64,000 bases of DNA from CANDOC01 sp965261725 (GCA_965261725.1 CBDHDU010000012.1:248001-312000); one strand, 5' to 3'; counted from the first letter of the stretch, positions 18,822 through 28,695 are shown. The notes: generated from the letters alone by a model not told the origin. Translations and numbers: made by a program.

Positions 18822-19784
18822 TTGATAGCTTTGTTTGCAAGCGCTTTTATTCCTTCATCCGGGGCCGGTGAAAATGAAGCAGACAATAGCTCAGAACCCG
18901 GATCATCCCAACCACAAATCAAGAAAATACGACTCGATGACAATTCGGAGGTTGTAATTGTAAAGGTGACTGATGACTTTCCTGTGTTGCCTGAAATTGA
19001 TCAATGGCTAAAACAATGTACATCTTGCATTAAACAAGAACCGCCAGACGACGATGAAAAAGAAACAAACAGTTCGGATACCGAATTCACAGTATCACCT
19101 CAAGATCCGCCTTCACCTTCAGTTTTTCAAACGGTTGAATCCGGCGAGAAACCTTTTCAGTGTTCCCTGTGCCAAAAGTATTACAAAACAGCTGCATCAT
19201 TAGCTAGCCATATAAGCGCCTCCCACAGCGGGGAACGCACCTGTACCCGGTGTCAGCCCCCGGTGACCCTCAACAGTGCTCAGGCGCTGGCCACTCACAA
19301 CAAAAGTCACCACAGCGGGGAACGCACCTGTACCCAGTGTCAGCCCCCGGTGACCCTCAACAGTGCGAAGGCGCTGGCCAATCACAACCGCAGTCACCAC
19401 AGCGGGGAACGCACCTGTACCCGGTGTCAGCCCCCGGTGACCCTCAACAGTGCTCAGGCGCTGGCCACTCACAACAAAAGTCACCACAGCGGGGAACGCA
19501 CCTGTACCCGGTGTCAGCCCCCGGTGACCCTCAACAGTGCGAAGGCGCTGGCCAATCACAACCGCAGTCACCACAGCGGGGAACGCACCTGTACCCGGTG
19601 TCAGCCCCCGGTGACCCTCAACAGTGCGAAGGCGCTGGCCAATCACAACCGCAGTCACCACAGCGGGGAACGCACCTGTACCCGGTGTCAGCCCCCGGTG
19701 ATCCTCAACAGTGCTCAGGCGCTGGCCACTCACAAATTCAGAAAACACCGTAAACGCAAAAGACTGGCAGAGGAGGACGACTGA
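18822..19784 (+). CDS. tandem C2H2 zinc-finger protein, eukaryote-like
   Basis: 320 residues from TTG 18822. A hydrophobic stretch (IALFASAFIPSSGA), an acidic low-complexity region and a PEST-like Ser/Pro segment come first. Then follows a classical finger (GEKPFQCSLCQKYYKTAASL, H-x4-H), and six 29-residue fingers of the type ERTCTRCQPPV with C-x2-C-x14-H-x3-H. The protein ends in a basic KFRKHRKRKRLAEEDD, nuclear-localisation-like. Such arrays are usual in eukaryotes and rare in bacteria. No clear ribosome site precedes TTG; the nearest ATGs (18718, 18757) are one base out of frame across an A8 tract. DNA or RNA binding in a host cell is inference. Confidence 0.7.
   Translation: MIALFASAFIPSSGAGENEADNSSEPGSSQPQIKKIRLDDNSEVVIVKVTDDFPVLPEIDQWLKQCTSCIKQEPPDDDEKETNSSDTEFTVSPQDPPSPSVFQTVESGEKPFQCSLCQKYYKTAASLASHISASHSGERTCTRCQPPVTLNSAQALATHNKSHHSGERTCTQCQPPVTLNSAKALANHNRSHHSGERTCTRCQPPVTLNSAQALATHNKSHHSGERTCTRCQPPVTLNSAKALANHNRSHHSGERTCTRCQPPVTLNSAKALANHNRSHHSGERTCTRCQPPVILNSAQALATHKFRKHRKRKRLAEEDD
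19233..19736 (+). repeat. six 87-bp near-identical zinc-finger repeats
   Basis: Units begin at 19233, 19320, 19407, 19494, 19581 and 19668, each 87 bases, one finger per unit. Two subtypes, A (AQALATHNK) and B (AKALANHNR), follow the order A-B-A-B-B-A. Differences are only a few bases, so expansion is recent, probably by duplication of A-B pairs. Confidence 0.95.
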
Positions 19785-19859
19785 AAAACAACCTCAGGAT
19801 GCCATCCTCTTCACCGGCTGCATTCGTTATCATCCGTGCGACTGTATTGATGAGGCCGT

Positions 19860-21062
19860 ATGACCAGCCGACCGCCGTCCAAACTAAAACAATTACTGCT
19901 ACGCGATCAGTTATGGTGGCGTTATTACCAGCGCAACGCCGATACGATACGCCCTGCTGTGGTTGATGCGATCAGCAAAGTACTGGCCTGCGGGCGGGTG
20001 ATCATGGGGTATGCCAGCTTTGTATGCAGCAACCATGAATGTTCTCACACCAAAAAGATCTGCTTTGGCTGTAAAGCCCGGTTGTGTAATACCTGCGGCA
20101 AAAAACTGACCGATCAGTGGATTGCTGACCAGAAAGCGCTGTTGCCGGATACTGAGTGGCAACACATCACCTTTACGATGCCTGATGCACTCTGGGAGCT
20201 GTTCAGAATCAACCGCACCTTACTGGGTAAACTGAGCCCACTGGCGGCAAAAAGCCTGCAGGCCTTTGCCGGGAAAAAAGGCGTGACACCTGGCATTTTC
20301 ACGGCACTGCATACCTTTGGCCGAAAGCTGAACTGGAATGTTCATATTCACCTCTCTGTGACCCGTGGCGGATTATACGACGGAAACCAGCAATGGAAGT
20401 CAGTCTACTTCACCAAAAACGCCATCATGCCCGCGTGGCGTTACGGCGTGATCAACCTGCTCAGGGAAGCGTTTAAACGTGGCGAGCTGGATCTGCCTTC
20501 CGAGCTGAAAGACAGCTGTCATGACCTTTCCGGCTTCAATGATTTTCTCGATGAGCAATACCAAAAGGACTGGATCGTCCATTTTGCCAAAGCCACCAAA
20601 AGCCCCCACCGCACCATCAGCTACCTGGGGCGCTATATCAAACGACCACCGCTGGCCATGTCGCGCCTGAAACACTATGGCGGTGATACCGTGGTGTATG
20701 AGTATCTGGATCACCGCACCAAAACACGCCGCCATGAAACCTGTGAAGGGGAAGCGTTTATAGAGCGACTGACACAACATATTCCCGACAAAGGTTTCCG
20801 AATGATCCGGTATTATGGTTTTCTGGCCTGTCGGGTAAGGGCTACATTGCTGCCCACCGTCTACAACCTGCTCAATCAGCCCGAACGAAACGCCCTGAAA
20901 ATCACCTTTCCGGCGTTACTGAAACAGACCTTTGGGCTCGATCCGCTGCAGTGCATCCTCTGCCAGGCTCAAATGATCTTCACCGGCATTACCCGCGGCA
21001 AGCCGCAGCGCGAGCTGTACAAACACCACCAACAGCTTGCGCTTGCGAAACCCATCGCATAG
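19860..21062 (+). CDS. tnpA: IS91-family rolling-circle transposase
   Basis: 400 residues. An N-terminal cysteine-rich zinc region has CSNHEC, CFGCKARLCNTCGKK. A central HUH-type nuclease motif reads NWNVHIHLSVTRGG, with His-x-His coordinating metal. The catalytic tyrosine region is YLGRYIKRPPLAMSR. This order matches IS91/IS801/IS1294 Y-transposases, which nick one strand and transpose by rolling circle, sometimes carrying adjacent DNA. The frame is intact and probably active. GAGG shortly before ATG is a fair ribosome site. It lies 75 bases after the zinc-finger gene in the same direction. Confidence 0.9.
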   Translation: MTSRPPSKLKQLLLRDQLWWRYYQRNADTIRPAVVDAISKVLACGRVIMGYASFVCSNHECSHTKKICFGCKARLCNTCGKKLTDQWIADQKALLPDTEWQHITFTMPDALWELFRINRTLLGKLSPLAAKSLQAFAGKKGVTPGIFTALHTFGRKLNWNVHIHLSVTRGGLYDGNQQWKSVYFTKNAIMPAWRYGVINLLREAFKRGELDLPSELKDSCHDLSGFNDFLDEQYQKDWIVHFAKATKSPHRTISYLGRYIKRPPLAMSRLKHYGGDTVVYEYLDHRTKTRRHETCEGEAFIERLTQHIPDKGFRMIRYYGFLACRVRATLLPTVYNLLNQPERNALKITFPALLKQTFGLDPLQCILCQAQMIFTGITRGKPQRELYKHHQQLALAKPIA

Positions 21063-21231
21063 TTCACGCCCTCAATCCGTCTGAAATCAGGATTTCAGGG
21101 CGATATCGGGCAAATCAATGGGATTTGGGGGGTATCAAACAGATAAACACAACGTCCAGAGCCAGATGATTGGACGCTGGCAGGATGAAAAACCAAAGAT
21201 TGCAGGAATGACTGGAATAATGATTTTTTGA

Positions 21232-23946
21232 AATTCCTATGCGTCAAGTGAAAACAGAAGCTGGGCAGAAATTCGTGGTATTACTCGCACAGATGAATAT
21301 TATCCTCCCAGCAGCACGCCCAACGGTACACCTCCTGCCACAGCAGAATACCGCCCTACTCTGAACATGGAGAATGCGAAGGCGTGGCTATACACAAATG
21401 GAATTGTTGATATCAGTGTGACGGGCGGCAGCCTTGAAATCAGCGGCGACCCCAACGATGCTGCCGGAAAACAGTTCGGTAATATCTGGTACAAAATGAC
21501 ACCAGGAGCAATAAGCGAGAAACAAGGTACACTGCAGATAAACCTTCAGGATACAACCGTCAGAGCCTCCGATACTGTTGCCGGTAGTGCAGGAGCTTCA
21601 AGTTGGGAACCACTCAGTGGTGTGATTCAAGGTGAAAATATATCTATAACCAATTCAACCGTTAAAGCTGTTCGAACCTATGATGACGGCGTCACCCGCG
21701 ACGGCTTGATAACTATCAAAGGCGCGAGCCTCAAACTGAAAAAGAAAGGTACCGATGGCAGTGACCCATCACACTATGAATATGTAGGCGACAGTCTAAC
21801 GCTCAGTGGTGCCAGCACAGAAGTCTATGCCAATGTTGAGGTTGAAAATATCACCCTGAAAGACGGGGCGACATTAATTACCAACCAGATTGGACATGAT
21901 ACTCCTCTGTCGCCCAGTGTTCGCAATTTAACTAGCTTAACCATGGACGGAAATGCAACTATTAGCATGTTTACCGGGGGCGGAAATAAGATAAATTGTG
22001 AAAATACGCTGGATATTGTTCTCAGAGAAGGTCAAACCATTATTCATAATACATGGGGATTTAGATCTTTTACCCTGAATGGTGGGGTAGTCGGTGGCGA
22101 TTTATATGGTTCGCTTGAAGACGATAGCACAATAACACTAACATCCGGCGAACATACTGGAGGCGAGATCGGTGATACAGGTAAGGTCATTATCGACGGC
22201 CCCGTTCGCTTAAAACCTGCTTATCATCAGTTAGCAAGTGTTAGTGAAACTGGTGAAACAAAACAATTTCAGGGAGGAAGAGTACGCTTTATCCAGCCAG
22301 TTACTATCAAAAGTTCAGGTAATCCGGTTCTTTACAAGTTATATGATCTTCAAGTGCACCCTACCCCTCGACGACATAAATATACACTGACCCCTGAAAT
22401 TACCTTGGAAAAAGATGCCCAGTTAACATTTATGCTGGATCTTGAGGAATCCAGCATCAGGCGACAGGATACCTATCTTGAAGTCACTAAAACACTCCGC
22501 GCAGAAGGCAATAACCAGATAACTGCCAAAGCCAGCGCAACAGATGCCGATTCCCTCTACAGAGTCAAACAATCGCTATATAACAGCTGGAAATCCGGCA
22601 CACCTGTTATCCCCTTCACGGTTATCACAACAGAACAAGGCATAATTAATGGAGAAAACCTGTCAGCTGGCTCAAGTGATCCGTTCTTTTCCGTTACCGG
22701 AGCCGTAGTTGACGGCAAGGAATACCAACTGACCCCAGCCTACAATCCAGACCCAACCCCCATGCTACTTGCCGAAGGACTCAGCAGCAATGAAGCCGCC
22801 GTTGTAGCGGCAGCACAGACCTCGGCTCTGGAAGCAGGTTCTACTGCTACACTCGCCGCTACGGATACAACGTCTATCGGTGCCCGCATGGATCAGGCGA
22901 TTGCCGCAGCCGGACATAGTAAAACCGCAGAAATGAATCAGTGGGATGCCCACAACGGGTCTGCTGCTACAGCCGTCACCGTACAAAACAAAGCCGGTTT
23001 AGCCGTTAATCGTCACCTTAATGCCGTTCGTCAGGGTTCAAAGAATACAGGGTCAGGGATGTTTACCTCGCTGTATTCCGGAATATCACCGAGCATGTAT
23101 TCAGGAACTAATACCCGGGCGGATGATGGATCACAAAACTTCTGGGGCGAATACCTCTACAACGATGGCAAGATGGATGCTCACGACGGGCAGCGCAGCT
23201 ACGATACCGAAATACAGGGCATCACCGTCGGTTACGATACCCTGATAAGCGATCAGCTCACACTGGGATTTGCTTTCACCTACAGCGACAGCAAAACCAA
23301 AACCAAAGATGTAGGGCGCAGCACCGACAGCAAAGCCTGCACCGGCACTCTCTACACTGGCTGGACACAGGATAACTATTTTGTAGACACCCAGTTCAGC
23401 TACAGTTACGGCAATAATGATTATAAACGCCGGGGGCTGGATACCAGTTATAAGGCTGATGGCGACAGTTCCGTATGGGGTATTCGGGTATTAACCGGTT
23501 ATAACTTTCAGAAGGAAACATGGTCAATCCAGCCACTGGTTGAGCTGAATTATGCCAATGCCAAGCTCGACAGCTTCAAGGAAAAAGGCACGGGTGACTG
23601 GGCTGAAAAAGTGGAAATGAGCGACTACGAAGTCATGGAGTTGGGCGCCGGTATTCGCCTCACCGCTGACTGTGATACCGATAACGGCAAACTCATCCCG
23701 GAATTTTTTGCAATGGCTTACCACGACTTTAAAGATGATAAAGCCAAAACGGAAGGAACTTTCCTCAACGGTGGCGGGCATTACGTGGTTACAGGTGCAA
23801 GCCGGGAACAAAACCGGTTTGTTGCAGGTGTAGGAATAAGCTACAAGACAAACAGCAACCTCCAGATGGGGCTGCATTATGACCATAACTGGAGCAGCGA
23901 CTTTAAAGCCAACGGATTTACAGCCAGCCTGCGGTATGATTTTTAA
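21232..23946 (+). pseudogene. autotransporter adhesin, C-terminal fragment with beta-barrel
   Basis: The frame is open from 21232 (after TGA 21229) to 23946; the first ATG is at 21367. About 600 residues of passenger with repeated beta-helix strands (LTLSGASTEVYANVEVENIT, ITLKDGATLITN) are followed by a linker rich in Ala/Thr. A complete autotransporter barrel starts near FWGEYLYNDGKMD and ends in LRYDF, with the terminal Phe needed for BAM-dependent insertion. It lacks a signal peptide, which lies in the 17985 fragment. No start site with good ribosome binding is seen, so it is probably not made as such. Confidence 0.85.
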
Positions 23947-23975
23947 TACCCAGACATTACAACTACTCCAAGCCT

Positions 23976-24006
23976 AAAAAAACGGGAGCCACTGGCTCCC
24001 GTTTTT
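23976..24006. terminator. bidirectional terminator between autotransporter and pnp
   Basis: AAAAAAACGGGAGCC, loop ACT, GGCTCCCGTTTTT. The two genes converge on it. Confidence 0.9.
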
Positions 24007-24028
24007 AGTCTGTTAGCAAATCAAACAA

Positions 24029-26134
24029 TCAGCTTTGCTGCTGTTGCTCACTTGCAACGTCTTTCATGCTCAGCTTGATACGACCACGCGCATCAACATC
24101 CAGCACAACAACCTTAACAACATCACCTACCTTCAGGTAATCGCTAACGCTGTTAACACGCTCGTTGGCAATCTGGGAAATATGAACCAGACCATCTTTA
24201 CCCGGCAGCACCTGAACAAAAGCACCGAAATCAACGATACGCTGTACAGAGCCTTCGTAAATCTGACCCACTTCAACTTCAGCAGTAATTGCCTTAACAC
24301 GGTCTTCTGCAGCTTTGCAGACATCCTTGTTATCGCCGAAGATTTTTACAGTACCATCGTCGGTAATATCGATGCTGGCAGTCGTGTCTTCGCAGATTGA
24401 ACGAATGGTCGCACCACCTTTACCGATAACATCGCGGATCTTGTCCGGATCGATCTTCATGCTCACAGTCATCGGCGCATTCTCGGACAGCTCGGTACGG
24501 GAAGCACTGATTACCTTGTTCATTTCGTCCAGAATGTGCAGACGCGCATCACGTGCCTGTTCCAGCGCGATACCCATGATCTCTTCGGTAATACCTTCAA
24601 TCTTGATATCCATCTGCAGCGCAGTAATACCTTCTGCAGTACCGGCAACCTTAAAGTCCATATCACCCAGATGATCTTCATCACCCAGAATGTCGGTCAG
24701 AACCGCAAACTTGTCTTCTTCCTTAATCAGACCCATCGCGATACCGGCAACCGGCGCTTTCAGCGGTATACCCGCATCCATCATTGCCAGACTGGAACCA
24801 CAAACGGAAGCCATGGAGCTGGAACCGTTGGATTCAGTAATTTCGGAAACCACACGGATGCTGTACGGGAACTCTTCTTCGGTTGGCATCATTGCCTGCA
24901 CACCACGACGCGCCAGACGACCATGACCAATTTCACGACGACCCGCGCCCATCATACGACCACACTCACCTACAGAGTATGGAGGGAAGTTGTAGTGCAG
25001 CATGAACGGCTCACGACGTTCGCCTTCCAGATAGTCAACCATCTGCGCGTCACGGGCAGTACCCAGCGTAGTAGTTACGATTGCCTGAGTTTCACCACGG
25101 GTGAACAGCGCAGAACCGTGAGTCTTTGGCAGAACGCCCACTTCAACACCGATTGGGCGGACAGTCTTGGTATCGCGACCGTCGATACGCGGCAGACCGT
25201 TAATTACATTCTGGCGAACAGTGTTCTTTTCCAGCTTACCAAACAGTTTGCTGACGTCAGCTTCATCAGCCTGACCTTCTTCGTCACCCGCCAGTTTTTC
25301 AACGGCCTCTGCACGAAGAGCAGCCAGCGCATCATTACGCACCTGCTTTTCAGCAATACGATAAGTTTCAGCAATACGGGGCTCGAATTCGCCACGAACG
25401 GCGCTCATCAGCGCTTCGTTTTCAGCAACCGGCTCCCAGTCCCAACGAGGCTTGCCTACCTCAGCTGCCAGTTCGCCAATTGCTTTAATCGCCCCCTGAC
25501 AAGACTGGTGAGCAAACAGTACAGCACCCAGCATTTCGTCTTCAGTCAGCTCTTGTGCTTCGGATTCAACCATCAGTACAGCATCAGAAGTACCCGCAAC
25601 AACCATGTCCAGCTCAGATTTGGCCAGCTGTTCAAAAGTCGGGTTCAGGATATAGCCGTCTTCTTCGATAAAGCCAACACGCGCCGCACCGATCGGGCCA
25701 TTAAACGGAATACCGGAAATCGCCAGCGCAGCAGAAGCTCCGATCATGGCAGCGATATCTGGATCGTTCTTCTTATCGGTAGACATTACCGTCAGAACAA
25801 CCTGCACTTCATTCATGAAGCCTTTAGGAAACAGCGGACGAATTGGACGGTCGATAAGGCGAGAGGTCAGGGTTTCCTTTTCAGAAGGACGACCTTCACG
25901 CTTGTTATAACCACCAGGGATCTTACCAGCAGCATAGGTCTTTTCCTGATAATGTACGGACAGAGGGAAAAAACCCTGACCTTCACGAGCGGTCTTAGCA
26001 CCAACAACTGTTGCCAGAACAACAATCTCACCCATGGTGCAAACAACGGAACCGGTTGCCTGACGGGCAACACGACCAGTTTCCAGCGTTACTGTCTGAT
26101 CGCCGAACTGAAACGTTTTAGTGACTGGGTTCAC
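24029..26134 (-). CDS. pnp: polyribonucleotide nucleotidyltransferase
   Basis: 701 residues, family length. PNPase degrades mRNA 3'-to-5' phosphorolytically in the degradosome. Two RNase PH domains (first near 12-140, second with TRGETQAIVTTTLGT) flank a helical linker. The KH domain shows VIGKGGATIRSICEDT and the S1 domain GQIYEGSVQRIVDFGAFVQV. It is the last gene of the rimP-to-pnp block and follows rpsO by about 620 bases. In E. coli the rpsO-pnp spacer carries RNase III hairpins for autocontrol; here the spacer is longer and AT-rich. Confidence 0.98.
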   Translation of the reverse strand: MNPVTKTFQFGDQTVTLETGRVARQATGSVVCTMGEIVVLATVVGAKTAREGQGFFPLSVHYQEKTYAAGKIPGGYNKREGRPSEKETLTSRLIDRPIRPLFPKGFMNEVQVVLTVMSTDKKNDPDIAAMIGASAALAISGIPFNGPIGAARVGFIEEDGYILNPTFEQLAKSELDMVVAGTSDAVLMVESEAQELTEDEMLGAVLFAHQSCQGAIKAIGELAAEVGKPRWDWEPVAENEALMSAVRGEFEPRIAETYRIAEKQVRNDALAALRAEAVEKLAGDEEGQADEADVSKLFGKLEKNTVRQNVINGLPRIDGRDTKTVRPIGVEVGVLPKTHGSALFTRGETQAIVTTTLGTARDAQMVDYLEGERREPFMLHYNFPPYSVGECGRMMGAGRREIGHGRLARRGVQAMMPTEEEFPYSIRVVSEITESNGSSSMASVCGSSLAMMDAGIPLKAPVAGIAMGLIKEEDKFAVLTDILGDEDHLGDMDFKVAGTAEGITALQMDIKIEGITEEIMGIALEQARDARLHILDEMNKVISASRTELSENAPMTVSMKIDPDKIRDVIGKGGATIRSICEDTTASIDITDDGTVKIFGDNKDVCKAAEDRVKAITAEVEVGQIYEGSVQRIVDFGAFVQVLPGKDGLVHISQIANERVNSVSDYLKVGDVVKVVVLDVDARGRIKLSMKDVASEQQQQS

Positions 26135-26374
26135 ACAGAATTCCTTCTAATAAAGCGCCGCAAACAATTCGTCCGCATGCCTGTCTTTCAAACATGAAGA
26201 CATTATTCACAGCCAGATTTACTTTATATAAACGCCAGAGATGAACCAGATACCGGTTAAGTACCAGAGCATAAGAAAACCGACACATCCGTTTTATATT
26301 CCACAGACATCGTCTTATCGGCTTGCTTATGCCCGGGCACCCGTCGTTTATAAATTCACTCATAATGAAAACGG

Positions 26375-26398
26375 TTTTTATAAATTAATTTATAAAAA
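26375..26398. repeat. 24-bp perfect AT palindrome in the rpsO-pnp spacer
   Basis: A T5 run, the core ATAAATTAATTTAT and an A5 run form one perfect palindrome. It lies in the 620-base spacer 26135-26754, which holds no gene that I can support. Minus-strand transcripts could fold here. Confidence 0.7.
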
Positions 26399-26754
26399 CA
26401 AGTATCAGTTTAAAGGTCATTATAAATTACGACGAAGGCTCATCATGCTGACAAACGTTCTTGCTTGAAATCCTTAAAACACAAAGACGTAAAGGTCACG
26501 ACTGAAGCGTAAAAAGAACTTCCTGAGGGATTGTTAGTAGTGCTTTTTGAAACCGACCGGAGTCCAGTCAACTCCAAAAGCGACAATAACTCTCCAGACA
26601 CAAATTATAAAAACACCGCTACCAAACAACCAGAATTTTCTGGCATTGATAACGGTGCCTTTCTGCTTTGACTTACTGCTATAAACAGAAAGCCAGTGAG
26701 CAGGCTGGATACGCAACAAAGCGTATCACTGACTGCATTACTGCAATCAGAATA

Positions 26755-27024
26755 TTAGCGACGCAGGCCGAGGCGAGCGATCAGAGCGCGGTAACGTTCA
26801 ACGTCCTTGCGCTTCAGGTAGTCCAGCAGGTTACGACGCTGGTTTACCATGCGGATCAGACCACGACGAGAGTGGTGATCGTGGATGTTGCTTTTGAAGT
26901 GACCCTGCAGGCCTTCAATGTTAGCAGTCAGCAGAGCAACCTGAACTTCAGGGCTGCCGGTGTCGTTCTCAACACGACCGAATTCTGTTACGATTTCTGC
27001 TTTCTTTTCTGCAGTTAAAGCCAT
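26755..27024 (-). CDS. rpsO: 30S ribosomal protein uS15
   Basis: 89 residues, the standard length. It begins MALTAEKKAEIVTEFGR and contains the conserved GSPEVQVALLTANI, HSRRGLIRMVNQRR and the end RYRALIARLGLRR. ATG 27024 is fixed by GGAGAGACAG upstream and the family start. S15 binds 16S rRNA early in 30S assembly. It lies between truB and pnp, as in E. coli. Confidence 0.98.
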   Translation of the reverse strand: MALTAEKKAEIVTEFGRVENDTGSPEVQVALLTANIEGLQGHFKSNIHDHHSRRGLIRMVNQRRNLLDYLKRKDVERYRALIARLGLRR

Positions 27025-27204
27025 TTTCTGTCTCTCCAAAGAATATGCGTTATACAACAGGTCAGCCAAAAACAGCCTCAAAAAGCTGCCTTAAGACATG
27101 ACGCTTATTCAGGTATGACCGTGCATATTAACAGCCAACCCACGCCGGCTCTCACTTCCAAGAAGATCAAGAAGATCGAGCCAAGCAAAAGAGCAATTCT
27201 AACA

Positions 27205-28149
27205 CTAACTGGCCGTTCTCACCAGTCGACGAGGAGCAACCCGGCCATCTTCATCAATTTCACCAACACCCAGGAAACAGCGCTGACCGTCCACCTCGCC
27301 ATAAATCCGCACCAGTCCTTCAAACGGCGCTTTAGGCACCTGAATCGGCTGCCCGTGAAGAATATAGTGAGTACTGGATTCTCCCAGCTGCACCTGCTCC
27401 CAGTCACTGATGGCGGTATCGGCTGGCAACAACAGCTCATCCAGCGCCGCATGGCCACCTTCATCACGGATTGCTTCCAACTGCTCCAGCGTATATTGCT
27501 GTTGCTCAGTATAAGGACCGGCTTTGAGACGGCGTAACTGAGCCACATGAGCACCACACCCAAGCGCCTCACCAATATCATCAACCAGACTACGGATATA
27601 GGTACCTTTGCTGCAATCAACTTCCAGCACAGCCTCCACCCGCCCTTCTTCTGTGGTATAGAAATCCAGCAGATCAAGGCGATAAATGGTAATCGGACGA
27701 GCCGGGCGCTCAACTTCAATACCCTGACGAGCCAGCTTATAAAGCGGCTCACCTTTGTATTTAAGCGCTGAAAACATTGACGGGATCTGATCAATATCAC
27801 CCCGGAACCGGTTCAGGATCTGTTCAAGATCCTCACGGGTTACATGTACAGGGCGTTCGGACACTACCTCACCTTCCGCATCACTGGTTTCTGTACGAAT
27901 ACCCAGACAGGCGGTGGTTCGGTAGGACTTATCAGAATCCAGCAAGTACTGGGAAAACTTGGTTGCTTCACCCAGACAGATCGGCAATACGCCGGTTGCC
28001 AGCGGATCAAGGCTACCGGTATGGCCTGCCTTGGCGGCACCAAACAGGCGTTTCACACGCTGCAACACGTCGTTGGAGCTGGCACCCTGATACTTGTCGA
28101 TAACCAGAATACCGCTGATATCACGGCCTTTGTTACGTCTTCTGCCCAC
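27205..28149 (-). CDS. truB: tRNA pseudouridine(55) synthase
   Basis: 314 residues. TruB makes pseudouridine 55 in the T loop of tRNAs. The catalytic motif AGHTGSLDPLATGVLP contains the nucleophilic Asp. KSYRTTACLGIRTET and CSKGTYIRSLVDDIG are further family blocks, and a C-terminal PUA-like domain follows. It starts with GTG 28149; GAGGAG overlapping the end of rbfA gives the ribosome site, and only three bases separate the two genes. Confidence 0.97.
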   Translation of the reverse strand: MGRRRNKGRDISGILVIDKYQGASSNDVLQRVKRLFGAAKAGHTGSLDPLATGVLPICLGEATKFSQYLLDSDKSYRTTACLGIRTETSDAEGEVVSERPVHVTREDLEQILNRFRGDIDQIPSMFSALKYKGEPLYKLARQGIEVERPARPITIYRLDLLDFYTTEEGRVEAVLEVDCSKGTYIRSLVDDIGEALGCGAHVAQLRRLKAGPYTEQQQYTLEQLEAIRDEGGHAALDELLLPADTAISDWEQVQLGESSTHYILHGQPIQVPKAPFEGLVRIYGEVDGQRCFLGVGEIDEDGRVAPRRLVRTAS

Positions 28150-28152
28150 AAC

Positions 28153-28539
28153 TTACTCCTCACCGGCAGATGGCTTGCCTTTCTCAATTTCCATCGCCTG
28201 ATCAATCAGGGAGGAAAGCTTGCGTCCCTGACGCAGGCTGGAGTCATACTGGAAACGCAGCTGCGGCGTAGCTCGCAGGCGCATTGCTTTTGCCAGCAAG
28301 GTACGCAGGAAGCCGGATGCTTCATTCAGAATTTCCAGCGCTTCATCAATTTCCTTCTGGGAATCTAACCCCAGAAAGGTTACGAATACTTTAGCGTAAG
28401 ACATGTCACGTGTGACTTCGACAGCACTGACAGTCACCATCCCCAAACGGGGATCTTTCATTTCCAGCTGGATAATGCCCGCCAGTTCACGCTGGATCTG
28501 GTCAGATACACGACGGGCACGAGAAAATTCTTTTGCCAT
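28153..28539 (-). CDS. rbfA: 30S ribosome-binding factor A
   Basis: 128 residues. RbfA is a KH-fold factor that helps mature the 16S rRNA 5' end, important in the cold. The start MAKEFSRARRVSDQIQREL and the blocks DPRLGMVTVSAVEVT and LRATPQLRFQYDSS match the family. The end (GKPSAGEE) carries the ribosome site for truB. It follows infB with a hairpin in the 156-base gap. Confidence 0.97.
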   Translation of the reverse strand: MAKEFSRARRVSDQIQRELAGIIQLEMKDPRLGMVTVSAVEVTRDMSYAKVFVTFLGLDSQKEIDEALEILNEASGFLRTLLAKAMRLRATPQLRFQYDSSLRQGRKLSSLIDQAMEIEKGKPSAGEE

Positions 28540-28587
28540 GATTTTTTCTACAGTTGACCTGTACTAACAGCCATATCTACATACGAC

Positions 28588-28625
28588 AACACCCTCTTGC
28601 ATCAGATGCGACACAAGAGGGTGTT
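28588..28625 (-). other. hairpin in the infB-rbfA gap
   Basis: AACACCCTCTTG pairs perfectly with CAAGAGGGTGTT across 14 bases. No T run follows on the minus strand, so it may be a processing or stabilising stem rather than a terminator. Confidence 0.6.
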
Positions 28626-28695
28626 ATTCTTATGGTAGACGTGCGGCTTATAACCTTATTGCACGACTCAACCTGTGTTTCTGCTAATCAGCAGA

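Larger units (their letters stand above)
18653..21228 (+). mobile_element. IS91-family element region with zinc-finger gene, inserted in the autotransporter
   Basis: About 2.6 kb separates two parts of one autotransporter. It holds an IS91-type transposase (19860-21062) and a zinc-finger gene upstream of it. The left edge follows GAAC (18649-18652) and starts with a GC-rich stretch containing GCCG/CGGC pairing. Near the right end CGTCCA/TGGACG (about 21152-21175) can form a hairpin. IS91 elements move by rolling circle and make no target duplication; none was found. The right boundary is approximate and the ends were not matched to a known element, so whether the zinc-finger gene is cargo is inference. 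Confidence 0.6.

Noticed and set aside
19233..19736. 87-bp repeats as CRISPR
   Set aside because: Direct tandem units with no spacers, and they encode zinc fingers.
19200..19753. Open frames in other phases across the zinc-finger array (plus strand 19250-19753 and minus strand 19200-19748)
   Set aside because: They arise because an 87-bp unit (a multiple of three) repeats without stops; they lack starts and have no domain.
18645..21270. GGCAGAA at both edges of the autotransporter insert as a target duplication
   Set aside because: Joining at these sites does not restore the frame, and IS91 elements make no duplication; chance match.
26534..26719. Minus-strand 61-codon frame with a hydrophobic centre between rpsO and pnp
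   Set aside because: Starts at TTG without a ribosome site and resembles nothing known; too little support for a gene.
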